Source: Adineta ricciae
Taxonomy: Eukaryota; Rotifera; Eurotatoria; Adinetida; Adinetidae
Direction: 5' to 3'
NCBI GenBank assembly: GCA_905250025.1
Contig: CAJNOJ010000051.1
Span: forward strand, 223,121 to 287,120
DNA: 64,000 nt
The notes under the pieces were generated by a model that made no database searches, was not told the origin of the DNA, and saw only the letters and a list, made by a program, of their open reading frames with translations. The stretch's first letter is position 1. The number at the start of each line of letters is the position of its first letter. This document shows positions 15,560 to 26,878 of this stretch, in pieces. The position numbers were made by a program, and so were the translations under genes.

Positions 15560-15919
15560 ATCAAACTAAAAGTATTCCATTAATTTCAATCGTTTCTTTT
15601 CTCGCTCTTTGTGCGTATGATTTGTTTGTCTTCTTTTCTTAAATAAAACAAAACACAGACTCATTTTATTCGTCCTATTTTTATTTCGGAGTTTTATTCA
15701 ACTGTGAAGACATCCTAGAAACTATTGTTACACGAAATGTTTGTGTTTTTCTTCGTAGTTTCTCTGTTCATACGTCATGTGTTTGTTATAAGTTGAAAAG
15801 AATAAAACGAATATCTTGCATGAATCTTGCCCATTTCTTCAATGAGAAAACGAACGATGCCGATGGCATGGAGTGTGCGATGTTTAGTTCAGTTTTAGAT
15901 CAATTCGTAGGTCATTTCG

Positions 15920-16722
15920 ATGAATACGTCCGCTTACCAGTACCTTTTTGGTAAGCAAAGAAAACGAACCCTAATGCTTGGTTTGAAAGATTCGGGTCAG
16001 TTGAGTGCAAGTAGTAGAAATCGATGATGCTCTCTTCTTTCTCTAGGGAAAACAACAATGTTGAAGCGACTCAACTTAGGAGAAGTTGTAACATCCATTC
16101 CGATTGCTGGTGAAACACGACTCTCTTCAATCTGATCATACGTATGTGCATTGTTTCGCTGTAGATTTTAGTATGGAAATAATGAAGTATAAAACCAATA
16201 CGATCGTGTCTTGGGATCTTCAAGGAAAGGTAAATGTGTGTTTTAACGAACTTTAAGTTGGCCAGCTGTTGTACTTAGGAAAAACAACGTGTACTTTGGC
16301 GTCCATATTTTCGGGACACGGCATGTAATAATGCCAGTTACAAATAAACACGGCTGTGTACAGAACGAAATATATTTCAGATCTTATTTTTGTGATTGAT
16401 AGCACTGATCATGAGTATATCAATGATGCACGAGATGAATTACATCGATTACTCTCCGAACCTGACCTTTTCAATGCACATTTACTTGTCTATGCTAACA
16501 AATGCGTAATTTATAATGCTCACTTTTTCTTTGAATGAAATTCATCCTTAGTTTTTCTAGGACCTAGCGAATGCCATGAGTGTTGCCAAAATCACAGATA
16601 AACTTGAGCTCCACTTAGTAAAAGATCGTCGATGGCAGCTGGTGCAAACTTGTGCCACTAGTGGTGAAGGTCTCTTTGAAGGTTTAGAATGGTTGACAAA
16701 GCATTCCGAAAACTTCGAATGA
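15920..16722 (+). CDS. Diverged ARF-like GTPase with altered switch motifs
   Basis: Six exons: 15920-15995, 16047-16109, 16165-16229, 16279-16324, 16381-16505 and 16561-16722. It aligns end to end with the ARF just upstream but has changed key positions. The P-loop GLKDSGKTT still binds phosphate in principle. The switch I region reads IPIADF instead of IPTIGF, losing the Mg-binding Thr. Switch II reads WDLQGKEKQR instead of WDVGGQDKIR, replacing the catalytic Gln with Lys. The NKQD base motif reads NKCD. The N-terminus [15 protein letters not shown] lacks Gly2, so no myristoylation is expected. All splice sites and the frame are intact, suggesting an expressed but enzymatically atypical protein. 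A pseudogene without frame damage is the alternative. Confidence 0.8.
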
Positions 16723-16833
16723 ATGTTTCTTTTTGTGATTATTTATCTCGAATAAATCTCTCTTTTTTTTATTACTCGTGCGCTTTTAGTTCAATTATTC
16801 GTAGACAACAGATACATTATGATTGTTTTTAGA

Positions 16834-17716
16834 ATGGAAACATGGCCATCAGAAGTTGTTCGTGCATTTAATAGGTTTGTATTACACTATTGTTCTCTGT
16901 CTCCTTTATAAAGTGTGGCTATATAATTCAAGATCAAAATTCAATCGCGATGAAACGAAAAAATATGAATTAGTGTTGTATAAACCAATCGAACCAATCT
17001 TACAAGAAGGTCCTCAGTGAGTAATAGCAGTCATAAGCAAAGCTATCGCATCAGATGTTTGCTTGATAGATGTGGAATTGTTGCTTTAGCAATGGCAATG
17101 AGTAATCATTCGTGTGATGTAAAAGTGCAAAGTATCTTTGAAAAAGCAAAGGAGCTGTTATATACCATTCAAGGTGAATTATTTGATGGTAAAGAAGTTC
17201 TAGAATCATATGCGAGTTATTCTTATCTATTCACTTGCTTAGCTCATGTCATACCACATCTTTGTGAGCAATTTAATTTGACAGCAACTGTTCACAAATG
17301 GGCAAAAGTAACGGATCTTGTTGATTGTCTTCAATCCGGCTGTATCTGTCTTGTTCCGTAAGAGAAAGGGATTGTCTTGAATGTTTTTGCTTCATAGTTC
17401 ACCGTTTTCCAATCTAATTAGATATGACTCAGATGCTAATCACGAACCATGTTTGAAGAAAGGTCATCGAGCACATTGGCTTCTTGTTCATGGTTATCTG
17501 AAGGAATTGACATCATCTTCATCGAACGAATATGATCTAGTGTTAGTACAGCATGGAAAAAGTAAATTTCTCGGTGCATTTTCAATGCTGGATCTTTTTC
17601 AAAGCAATGGACAACTAGTAGACATCGATCCTAAACGGCGAACAGACTCTGAATACTGTCTGCCGAAAGATGCATCGCTCAAAGAAACCTTGTGCAATTT
17701 ATTCGTAGCAATATAA
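16834..17716 (+). CDS. ACTMAP: Actin maturation protease (ACTMAP / C19orf54 family)
   Basis: The core is firm. One exon ends PIEPILQEGPQ, and a 53 nt intron leads into CGIVALAMAMSN, together giving the family motif IQEGPQCGLVAL with the candidate nucleophile Cys. A second intron (17358-17421) joins to PYDSDANHEPCLKKGHRAHW, whose His is the conserved partner of the Cys. The stop is at 17714-17716. In mammals this C39-like protease removes the N-terminal acetylated Cys or Met of actin. The 5' end is uncertain. An ATG at 16834 needs a short intron ending near 16919 to reach the frame of WLYNSRSKFNRDE, and more than one donor is possible. The protein is shorter than the mammalian form, which has a Pro-rich leader. 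Confidence 0.8.
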
Positions 17717-17900
17717 TCATGAAGTTATCTTGACCGAACCGAATCGCTTGGTGACACATATATGTTTTGTTAATATGCGACATCTATCATTATTTTACCC
17801 ATACATATCCAATATATGTACATTTGTAAATAAACAATCATACCTATTGTAATTTGGTGGACGAAAAATAATCATTGATTCGTTGTATTGATATTCCACT

Positions 17901-20900
17901 ATGACTCTGTTCGAAGGTTTGCTGAATAAATGGACAAACATTCTCAAAGGTTGGCAAACTCGTTATTGTGTGCTCGATCCTACTCAAGGAACGCTTGTTT
18001 ACTATACAGTATGAGACGAAAAGCGAGAATTTCCTCTCCAATCGAGAACGACCATTTGTTTTAGTCGAGAGAAAATGTCGGTAAAGGTGAACGACGTGGT
18101 GTGATTCTATTGAAGGTTGATCATCCAGAAACGTATTCCTAATCATTTCCTTTCTTTAGGGAGCACACCTAGGTATTGACGTTGAAGATGACACGACAGT
18201 AAGAAGATCTTTTTTTCGAAAACAACTATACGCGTCTTTGTTAGTTTACGATTCGATCTTACGGTAAAACATTCCATTTTCAAGGTGGAGTTTCATGACC
18301 ATTATCTTATCTTAGAAGTCAGGTCTTTTTCGTTTTGTTTCTTTCGTAGCTCGTGATATTGAAGAAAGACGAAAATGGCTATGTAATCTCGAAGACACTA
18401 TTAGTTTTAATACTATTAATACTGTATATCATCGTATTCTTTCTGTTTGTTGTTATTATAGAAAAAACAAACGATATTTTATTTATCAGGATAGATTATC
18501 ATCTGTGAACACAACACTTTTTCAAAAGAGAATCTTAGAAGTTGATGGAATCTTACAAATATTAATTGACCAAGTTGAGGTGAGTAATTGACAATGCTTT
18601 ACCGAATAGAAATGTCTTTTTTTTTTTCAGGAATTAGAAGAAATCAGTAATCAACGCCGAGCTGACGGAAAAGAAAACTGCTATGAACATATCATTCTAT
18701 CATCTCGAGTAAATGGAAACTGATCTTGACAAAGACTTTTCTAATCGTTTTTTCTTTTCTAGAGATTAATCGAATCTGTTAAACACTCCATCGTCTCACT
18801 TCAGTTAGCAAAAGTACGTATATTTAGTTTGTTCGATATACCCTTCCACCCCCTCCCATCTAGGTCAGACAGTATTTCTTAGACAAGGTTAACGATGATG
18901 TTTAAATAATGAGTTTGGAAGCAGGTTACTATATATATATATGTTATAGTTTTTCTCTCCATCATCCGTACAATATTCTTTGACGAACGAAGAACTTCTA
19001 CTTTCGGTATGAAGAGCTACAGGACATGTCTACTAATATAATCATTGCTCGTTTTTCCTGTTACTCGTAATGAGCATATCATAATTAGTAATTGAATTTT
19101 TAGAAACATATGGATCCGCAGACGGAAACATTTCTGCCACCCATGAATGGTGATGATAAAATTACTCCAGACAACAATATTTCCCTTGAAGGTTTACTAA
19201 AACAAGACTTCATATCAGTCTTAATTAGTATGATATATTATTTAGCTTTGAATATCCAAGACGCCGTAGAAAACATTGCAAAAGCTCCCACTCTAGCTGT
19301 ATCTGGTAGTGATAACGACGACGACGACGACGACGATGACGAATTTGAAGATGCTAATGATACAATAGAGTGAGTTATAGATGTATTCTCTGCTTTAAGT
19401 CATTTTGATTTATTAATTTAGAACACCTACATGTTCACCACTCTCAACTGAACAAGATGAAACACCGTAAGCGAATCGCACAGATTTATAATAAACATTT
19501 GTTTCTCATTTAGTACTACTGAAACTGATTCAAGCATCACGTTTGAGCAATATGAAGCAGCGTATGAGGAAGCACCCGAAGACGATGGTATGTTGTTGTT
19601 TCTTGGATAAAATATATAATCATTGATTTTGTGATTTTAGTTGCACCAAACGATGGGACTATTATCAAGCATATCATTTCTCAGGTAAGAATTCGTAAAT
19701 GTACAATGGAAATACACCATTCTTTTTTGTTGTATCTTTCTAGTGTAGTTTATTTATGGATTTAACTAAAATAACATTACCAACATTTATTCTTGAGCGG
19801 CGGTCTTTTCTAGAGATGCTCGCTGATTTTCTTGCACATCCAGATGAATTTGTCAAGTAACTCCAACAAAGAATTATTTATATCCGTACATATTTTCCTC
19901 AATGTAGTATTGCAGACCATCCTACGCCACGTGAACGTTTTATACAAGTTGTCAAATGGTATCTATCCGCTTTCCATGCTGGACGAAAAAGTCCCGTTCC
20001 AAAAAAGCCATACAATCCAATTCTTGGTGAAATATTTCAATGCTCATACGATATTGGTTTATCTTCTTCTGAAGTACACCGCATTCTTACTCTCGTCCAT
20101 CTTCACAGTTCATTTGTTTTTTTTTTGTTATAGTCAACATTGACTAAAGATGGTCCCGTTCCATGGGCGTCGGATCACAATGTGACTTTCATTGCTGAGC
20201 AAACATCCCATCATCCACCAAGTGAGTGGAATCGAACTGGTGTTGTGTTCCAGTTGACAGTAAATCTTGTTTCTTTCAGTTGCATCTTTTTATGCTGAAT
20301 GTCCGGCAAAACGAATCCAGCTCGATGGATGCCTTTGGACCAAATCGCAATTTCTCGGTCTTTCTATAGGTGTTCACATGGTCGGTGATGCAACTATAAC
20401 CTTACTTGATTATGACGAACGTTACGTATTAACATTTCCAAGTGCTTATGGCCGGTAAATACACAATCTTCTTCTTCGTTGAATTCATTCTATTTGTGTA
20501 GTAACATTCTTCTTGTGCCTTGGTTTGAAATGGGTGGCAAAGTGTCGATTACTTGTGAGAAAACCGGCTACTCAGCAAACATTGAATTCTTAACAAAGGT
20601 ATGTTGTATTAACGAACACTGCCTTTTATCTATGTTCATTGTATAGCCATTCTATAACGAAAAGAAGCATAAAATAACTGCCACTCTGCTTGGTCCGGAT
20701 AAAAAAGAATTTTGTAAGATCGATGGTGAATGGAACGGTATCATGAACGCGAAATATACCGACGCAAAAGTGCCGGAAGTTTTCTTCGATACGAAAACGA
20801 CACCGATCATCAAAAAGATTATTCGGCCAATTGCTGAACAAGATGAACATGAAAGTCGACGGTATTTTGATTGACAGAAAAAGAGTTTGAATGTTATTCA

Positions 20901-21192
20901 TTTATTGTGCTGTGATATTTCAGTATGTGGAAAGATGTAACTTATTACTTAAAATACAAACAAATGGATAAAGCAACGACAGCGAAATCTTTTCTAGAGC
21001 AACGTCAACGTGAAGACGCGAAACAACGTGCTGCAGAATCAGTTAAATGGCAGACAAAAGTATGTCAACATCTTGTCCTTTGGTGTCCAAGTGTACCGTT
21101 TTTATATTTGATTGTAGTATTTCACTGAATCAGGTGAACAAAAATGGACTTATGGAAACAAACTATCGAAACGCATCCAAACGCAATCTTAA
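17901..21192 (+). CDS. OSBPL9: Oxysterol-binding protein-related protein, ORP9 type
   Basis: A gene of at least 15 exons. The N-terminal PH domain starts [20 protein letters not shown] and contains [18 protein letters not shown] coiled segment follows ([24 protein letters not shown]). A short exon at 18950-19006 ([19 protein letters not shown]) is inferred from frame and splice sites. A poly-Asp run leads into EFEDAND, an FFAT-like VAP-binding motif. The lipid-transfer domain has [28 protein letters not shown], the ORP fingerprint EQTSHHPP, and ends near [13 protein letters not shown]9 moves PI4P and sterol at ER-Golgi contacts. The order matches human OSBPL9 throughout. One small exon between 18814 and 18949 may be missing from my model. 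Confidence 0.93.
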
Positions 21193-21494
21193 ATTCCAAA
21201 ATGGATTTTGATTTTCTTTGTTTTTGATTTTTTTTTCGTCATTTTTCCATGTATTTTTAATTACGCATCCGTGATTCTTTCCGATTATAACCGAGTGATA
21301 TCGCAATCTATCTCACTCAGTCAGATTGGACTCGATGTTTTATTTATTTGCAAAAAAAAAGCCAAAGACTAATTGACGCATATCGGTGCTAGTTTTCACA
21401 CATGTATATTTGTCTTTTTTTCTAATTATTAATATACACATACTATTCTATTCTATGTGCATTGTTTAGATATTTGTTACAAAAGTAGAAAAAC

Positions 21495-21970
21495 ATGTCT
21501 TCCAAAACTGATGCTGTCTCAACGGCTAAATCTGGCGGTACGAAAGCAACAAGTTCCACAGCGAGTGGAAGACCAGTATTGAAAAATCTAACTCGTGCGA
21601 GAGTACCACAAGCTGGTCTCATTGGTATTGGTTTGGCGACAGTAGGCGCACTTGCATGGAAAGTGCTAGTATCTGATCGACACAAAAATAATTTTACATC
21701 GTTTTATAAGTAAATGACACGCATCGGTTTGCACAATGTATTTATCCTTTTCTTAGATCTTTCGATCCAGAACGTGATTATGCTCGTATGAAAGCCTCAG
21801 GTGTTTTTAAATCTCTCGGTAAATGACCGTTTGTTCAGCTAATCGAATGAACTGGGCTTATTGTAATCTTTCTTTTAGAGGGAGTTGAACGACCTGCTTG
21901 GCTTAGTGAGTATGAAGGTGAACTCGATGCGGCTATTGCATCGTTACGTGGCAAAGCCCATAGTGAATAA
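21495..21970 (+). CDS. COX6C: Cytochrome c oxidase subunit 6C
   Basis: Exons 21495-21709, 21757-21818 and 21879-21970. A Ser/Thr-rich leader is followed by the single inner-membrane helix (GLIGIGLATVGALAWKVLV) and the family tail DRHKNNFTSFYKSFDPERDY, then MKASGVFKSL. COX6C is a small nuclear-encoded subunit on the periphery of complex IV. If exon 2 is not spliced at its GTAAAT donor, the protein ends at SLGK, the length usual for COX6C. If spliced, a third exon adds about 30 residues (GVERPAWLSEYEGELDAAIA) before a stop. The clean frame and good acceptor favour the longer form. Confidence 0.82.
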
Positions 21971-22544
21971 AGTAAAAAAATTCCGAACAACATCATTTGA
22001 TGAATTTCTTAGAGCTCCTTCTTTAGATCAACCAAAACTAACTACTGCTGTCAATGGTAACCTTTTTCATTGCATTCCTGATAGCAGTAGTCTCCAACAA
22101 ACACGATAAACATTTGGCTGCCTCATTCCCATATCTTTGTTCTCCGTTCAGCTTAGTTCCATAACGTCCATTTTGTTCCCCCTTGGTTTTTTTCTTTCTT
22201 TTGTAATAAAGCTGATAACTGCTTAAACAGAAGCGTACTAAAATTCATTGAATATTCGAGACACATTAATATTGGAACATGTTTTCTTCCAATGTCACCT
22301 AAATCTTGAGGATGAAATTCTTTGAGAATTGCACGCTTTTGAATATATTGGCTATATACTACGAAGTCCAAACAACAGATTCTGAATCATTGGGATTTTA
22401 TCAAGAGTGCTATTTTTATACAAATATAATCTTCGAACATTTTAAAAAATAACCTTCTTGCTTAACCTAAACTACCTTAATACTCGTAATATATACGACG
22501 TTGCACGTATAGGATCAAACAATTTGAAAATCCGTACTACACGC
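21971..22544. other. Spacer after COX6C
   Basis: 3' UTR of COX6C (AATAAA near 22205) and AT-rich spacer. A 74-codon plus frame at 21885-22109 overlaps the COX6C last exon out of frame and is ignored. Confidence 0.5.
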
Positions 22545-23271
22545 CTATTGATTGCTGTGACGAGGAGAATTCCATCGAATATTTACAAAATACAATAAGT
22601 TGCTACCTCATGATACGAAATAGCAGTTGAGGACACAGATGCACTACATAAGATACATTTTGCTTTCCAAATGTCATTTGTGACGGTTATGACTGACGCC
22701 CAATACCCACGACTGAAAATAATTTCATACAAGTAGTGTCCATTGGCAAAAGAAACTTCCTGTAATTTTTGTTTTAGTTCTATGTGTGCATCTTTTCGGT
22801 AAAATTTCTATTGAACAACAAGATAGCTGTGCAAAAACGCATTAGCAGTATCGTATATATGGAATTGGTCGGAGTAAAAGACATGAGTTTGGTATGATTT
22901 TATTCCATGAAGTAGTAAACAGCGAGAGTAGCATTGATTTCGGTGCGAAAAAGAGAGAAACACTTATAATATGGGTCTGACAGTTTCACGTGGTACTTTT
23001 CCACCATTGTCGGATCATCATATAGAAAACAGATGTATCCTAATGACATTGCAATATGATAATAAGCAGAATCACGTGTTTAATATTCATCCAGATTAGC
23101 ACAATCGTTTGCGTAGTGGCGCCCAAATACTGCCCGTGAAACAAATGTTCGACATCTGGGACATTCATCTGTTTTTCTACCGCAGATTAGTACATGGTCT
23201 CGCTTTGAGAATGACGTCAGTGGTTCTTCACAGAATGGGCATGTGGTGGAATAGTTTTCGGCCTTGGTCAT
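22545..23271 (-). pseudogene. XAF1/TRAF-type zinc-finger gene, decayed copy A
   Basis: The first exon (23271 down to 23080) is open and reads MTKAENYSTTCPFCEEPL, then HVLICGRKTDECPRCRTFVS and HYANDC, the same paired zinc-finger block as the two copies upstream. The frame stops at NLDEY, where the other copies continue. Lower coordinates still align with copy C (25803-26878) for several hundred bases but are damaged. The segment coding for the IPCEYC finger is deleted around 22850-22870. A splice donor that is CAGTGAG in copy C is CAGGAAG here (22752-22762). The first exon could still make a 63-residue peptide, but the gene as a whole is broken. Confidence 0.75.
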
Positions 23272-23843
23272 CTAGATTATGGAAAATAAATGAGAATTTG
23301 TGGAAGATAGTGTCTGAGTTATTAGTCGATATTTCTTCATATGCATGCAAATTGTGAGTTTACCTGAGTTACGTTATGTCTTGTACTGCCACGTGTGATA
23401 TTGCTTTCCTCGGCTAAATTAACAGAAAAATATAAGTCGTGATTCTCAAACGTGAATACAAGCGGTATAAGACATCTTACTGTTATGTAATCATGTAAAC
23501 TACTTACTCATCATTCAAAGGAAAGAAAACCTTCATACTATTGGATCATATTGTTTGATGTCTTACATCTTCTATACCGTAGTCAAGTGTGAGAATATAC
23601 TGCTTAAAATCTATTCTGGTCAATGACAATCGCTGAGAACTAACGATAAACATCTACTTATTGTTATTTAAGCGATGAGCAGTATATTTAATATGTCCTT
23701 GTCCAATTTAACCTAATATGAATTAACCTTCATTTACACTAAACAATAATAGATTCAAAGAAACGACCCTTATAAAACTCAGTAATAAACTCTCTACTCG
23801 TTAATATACATTTACAACAGTGTCGTTAAGATATTGAGTTCGT
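23272..23843. other. Spacer between zinc-finger copy A and the B-box gene
   Basis: AT-rich stretch without a recognisable gene. It may carry the promoter of copy A. Confidence 0.45.
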
Positions 23844-24367
23844 CTAATCAGTTAATTTACCTGGTGTCATCACACTTATTTTAGCAATGAATGGTGTATT
23901 ATCTTTTTGAATCATAATATTTGGTACATTGAGAAGTTGTTCTTTCAGTTCATCTAGCTCTCTATTCCAGTAATCAAGATCCATTTCAAAGAAGTCATTT
24001 TCTTCTTGACTTTGTTTTATCTTATCTGTCAACTTGTGCAGTTTATCATCTAATCTAGTATGATGTTCAAGAAGATGTTGCGATAATGTTTGTCGAGTAT
24101 CAGCTGCCACTTGTCGGATTTTCTCAATGGACTCATTTTCCCATCGAGAAATCTCTTTCATATAACCATGCTTTTGTAGATCCTCTTGTGTATCGGTAAG
24201 TGCTTGTCGAAATAGATCACGTTTCATTCCAACGGCATCTAGCTGATTGGTTAGGTCTTCTCGATGCTTCGGAAAATCTGATAAACAAAAAGTTCTCAAG
24301 CAACCTTCACATCTAACTCCACCCTTTTCTTTTCCACAGATGCAGCAAGACGCTTTTTAGTTGCCAT
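23844..24367 (-). pseudogene. B-box zinc finger/coiled-coil protein with 5' frameshift
   Basis: From about 24350 down, the minus strand reads CCICGKEKGGVRCEGCLRTF and FCLSDFPKHREDL, a B-box-like Cys/His finger. A long coiled coil follows (WENESIEKIRQVAADTRQTL, EENDFFEMDLDYWNRELDEL), ending MTPGKLTD. This TRIM-like layout without a RING is, as I recall, greatly expanded in bdelloid rotifers. The ATG at 24367 encodes MATKKRL in a different frame: losing one base just after CGTCT, near 24348, separates it from CCICGK. With one more base the two would join as expected for the family. Either the gene is newly frameshifted, a base is missing from the assembly, or an undetected upstream exon is used. 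It lies between copies of an unrelated zinc-finger family. Confidence 0.7.
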
Positions 24368-24622
24368 TCGTTGCCTGTTTGTATGAAAACAGCTGCTTGG
24401 AAGAGACGATACTGACTTTTAGAGAGTCGCACACGGCTTATAATTCACAAAATATATTTCACATATATGAATACTATTCATAAAACTCCATTCGATGACT
24501 GTTTGTTTGATTAGATTCACGAAAGGAACATGTGAATAGAAAGTCGGGCCAAGATTGTCTATTGATGATGGATTGAACGATCGGTATTCACTATTAATTG
24601 TTTCAGTTTATTATACTCCTTC

Positions 24623-25604
24623 TCAGCTTTGAAGCGAAGGTAAACGAAAAATGTTCTGATACTGTGTCTCAGCAGCCGCTTTGTCAGGATTTTTCAGGCA
24701 TATTTTCTATTTTGATAAAATGGACATAATAAGGTTTCAATCAATAAAATAATCACTACCTCGTGAAACGAGAGAGAATATGCATGTTGTTCAACTCCAC
24801 AATATTTACAATGCATTTTGACGGTAGCTACGTTTCGGTTGTCAGTACTGGAAGAGCCCAATTACATAGTATAACAAGTGACGCTTAAAGACAAACCTGG
24901 ATTCATTGTGTTGTTGTTCGGCATATTGTTGAGAACACTCTGTCTACATAACTGAAATTCTATAATTGCTCAAAATATCTAATGAAATTTTACTGTGTGT
25001 AGTTGATAATGCTCCAATTGAATTAGTTGTCTGCAAAACTCGCAAGGAATTTCAGTAGACTGATTGGAAGGATCGACATGATCTTAGAAAATTAACGAAG
25101 CTATTTAGAAAATCCTACAGTTCATTGAATTACCCGGTGGAGAGTTTGTTGTGGGATAGATTCGTGATTGTTGTTGTTTTGCCCTGATATTACCTGGACT
25201 GCGTAAACAATTATTCTAAGAAAAAAAGGTAATTAGTCAATAGCAGAGACATCATTGATGTTCACTTCATGCATCTCTTGTTCGACTTTCTCACATTGTT
25301 GACGACAGAACTGACAACGAATAATGACTTTGCTTTGCTGTAATGCGCTACTTATAGCTGGTATGTGTTCCGAGATGCTACGCTGATTCGAGGCAGCACT
25401 TGTTTCATTCTCCAATTCGTCTGGATCGACACAGGCATTTTCATAGTGATAGGCAAATACAGCTCGACGAACAAACTTCCTGCATCGAGGACATTCATCG
25501 GTTTTATTACCGCATATGAGTAAATGATCTGCTAATGCAGACTCTTGTAATTCTTTACCGCAAAACATGCATGGCCGGACTCGTGTAGAACCTGCCTTAG
25601 ACAT
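24623..25604 (-). CDS. XAF1/TRAF-type zinc-finger protein, copy B
   Basis: Exon 1 (25604-25266) starts MSKAGSTRVRPCMFCGKEL and carries HLLICGNKTDECPRCRKFVR, HYENAC and RCQFCRQQCEKVEQEMHE. Later exons give NNCLRSPGNIRAKQQQ, then STEIPCEFCRQLIQLEHYQL, then MHCKYCGVEQHAYSLSFHE, and a tail KICLKNPDKAAAE ending LPSLQS. Each block is a CxxC..H..H/C finger. The repeated-finger plan resembles XIAP-associated factor 1 and TRAFD1, immune-signalling regulators in vertebrates. The role here is unknown. Exon joins after exon 1 are inferred from homology with copy C. It is the best preserved of the three copies along with C. Confidence 0.75.
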
Positions 25605-25802
25605 AATACGTTAGATCTGAAACGGAGACAGATGAGAGTCTGAGGAGATTCATTCAATCTTTTTTGTTCGCTCGTGCGTTTATTTGAAAAAATGTACAGA
25701 AAATATATTGACAAGTTACATCAAGAGTTCAGTTTTAGAAGAATACGCTTCTTGCATGTGTAGTATGCACAATGAAACGAATCGAAAATCTATATTACAC
25801 CT

Positions 25803-26878
25803 TTAGTTATTATTTCGATGAGGATTTTTGGTGCAATGCATCTAAAGGCGAAGGAAATACCATTAAAACGGTGTACAAGTTACAAGAAACTTCTACCTGG
25901 TGGGACGAAATACCATTTGAAGACATAGATGTACTACAAAACATACATTTTATTTTTTGAATGCTATGTGAAATGGCTGTAACGGGAGACCAATGTCCGT
26001 GTCTGAAAGTAAGTCAATACAAGTAGTATTTATCGACGAAAGAAACTCACTGTGACTTTTGAACTAGTTTTCTGTGTGCATCTTCTTGACAAAGTTTCTA
26101 TTGAATAGAAAGATAATCATGCAAAAAGAAGTACTTCTAGTGAACGTACAATATGTCTGTCGTAGTCATCCCATTCAATTCCTTGTTGGCAATATTCACA
26201 GGGAATCAGAGCACCATTATAATCAGAATTGTTCACAATATGTAATTGATCTAAGAAATGAACATATGAGTTAGGTGTGATTTTAGAGTGTGGAACAATT
26301 GTAAGCGGAGAATAGCATAGTTATCGAAGTAAAAGCATGGAAACAAACTAGGAACGACAGCGTACTGAGATCTGGATAGAAAGAGTTATTGATACTGTGC
26401 TGTTGATTTGTTCGTATATTTGTTGGATTGCGAAGACAGTTCTCCTGCCAACCATAACGATACGAATAACGAAACTGCTCCGAAAGAATGATTACAATGT
26501 TCCTACTGTGTGTATTTTTCTGTCTTTTAAATCGCAATTGTGATTACAGTATGGACATTTATAAGTCATAGGTATTACCGTTGAACTTACTAGTTCAGTT
26601 TCACGATAGTCATGATCATTTGTTGAGTCTGTACCTGGATCAGCACACTTATTCTCATAATGATACGCAAATATCGCTCGTCGAACATATTTGTGACATA
26701 GAGGACACTGATCAGTCTTATTACCACACATTATTAAATGTTTAGAAATAGCATCGATTGATTCAAAATTCTCATTACAAAATGAGCAGCTAACACTTGA
26801 ACTCTTGAGAAAAATACCAAGTCACTCACGAGAATACAAGCAAAAATTGGACTTACTGCTCCAGCCATATGTATTTTC
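25803..26878 (-). CDS. XAF1/TRAF-type zinc-finger protein, copy C
   Basis: Starts ATG at 26878 (MAGA), then a 53 nt intron to SSSVSCSFCNENFESIDAIS, HLIMCGNKTDQCPLCHKYVR, HYENKC and TYKCPYCNHNCDLKDRKIH. Further exons supply ENCLRNPTNIRTNQQHS, ALIPCEYCQQGIEWDDYDRH, KLCQEDAHRKLVQKS, KIKCMFCSTSMSSNGISSH and the tail MHCTKNPHRNNN. The order matches copy B finger for finger. One intron is longer than usual, about 110 nt. All fingers keep their Cys and His ligands, so it is probably functional. It ends about 200 bp before the start of copy B, a head-to-tail tandem arrangement. Confidence 0.75.

Noticed and set aside
21885..22109. Plus frame of 74 codons after COX6C
   Set aside because: Overlaps the inferred COX6C third exon in another frame and shows no motif.
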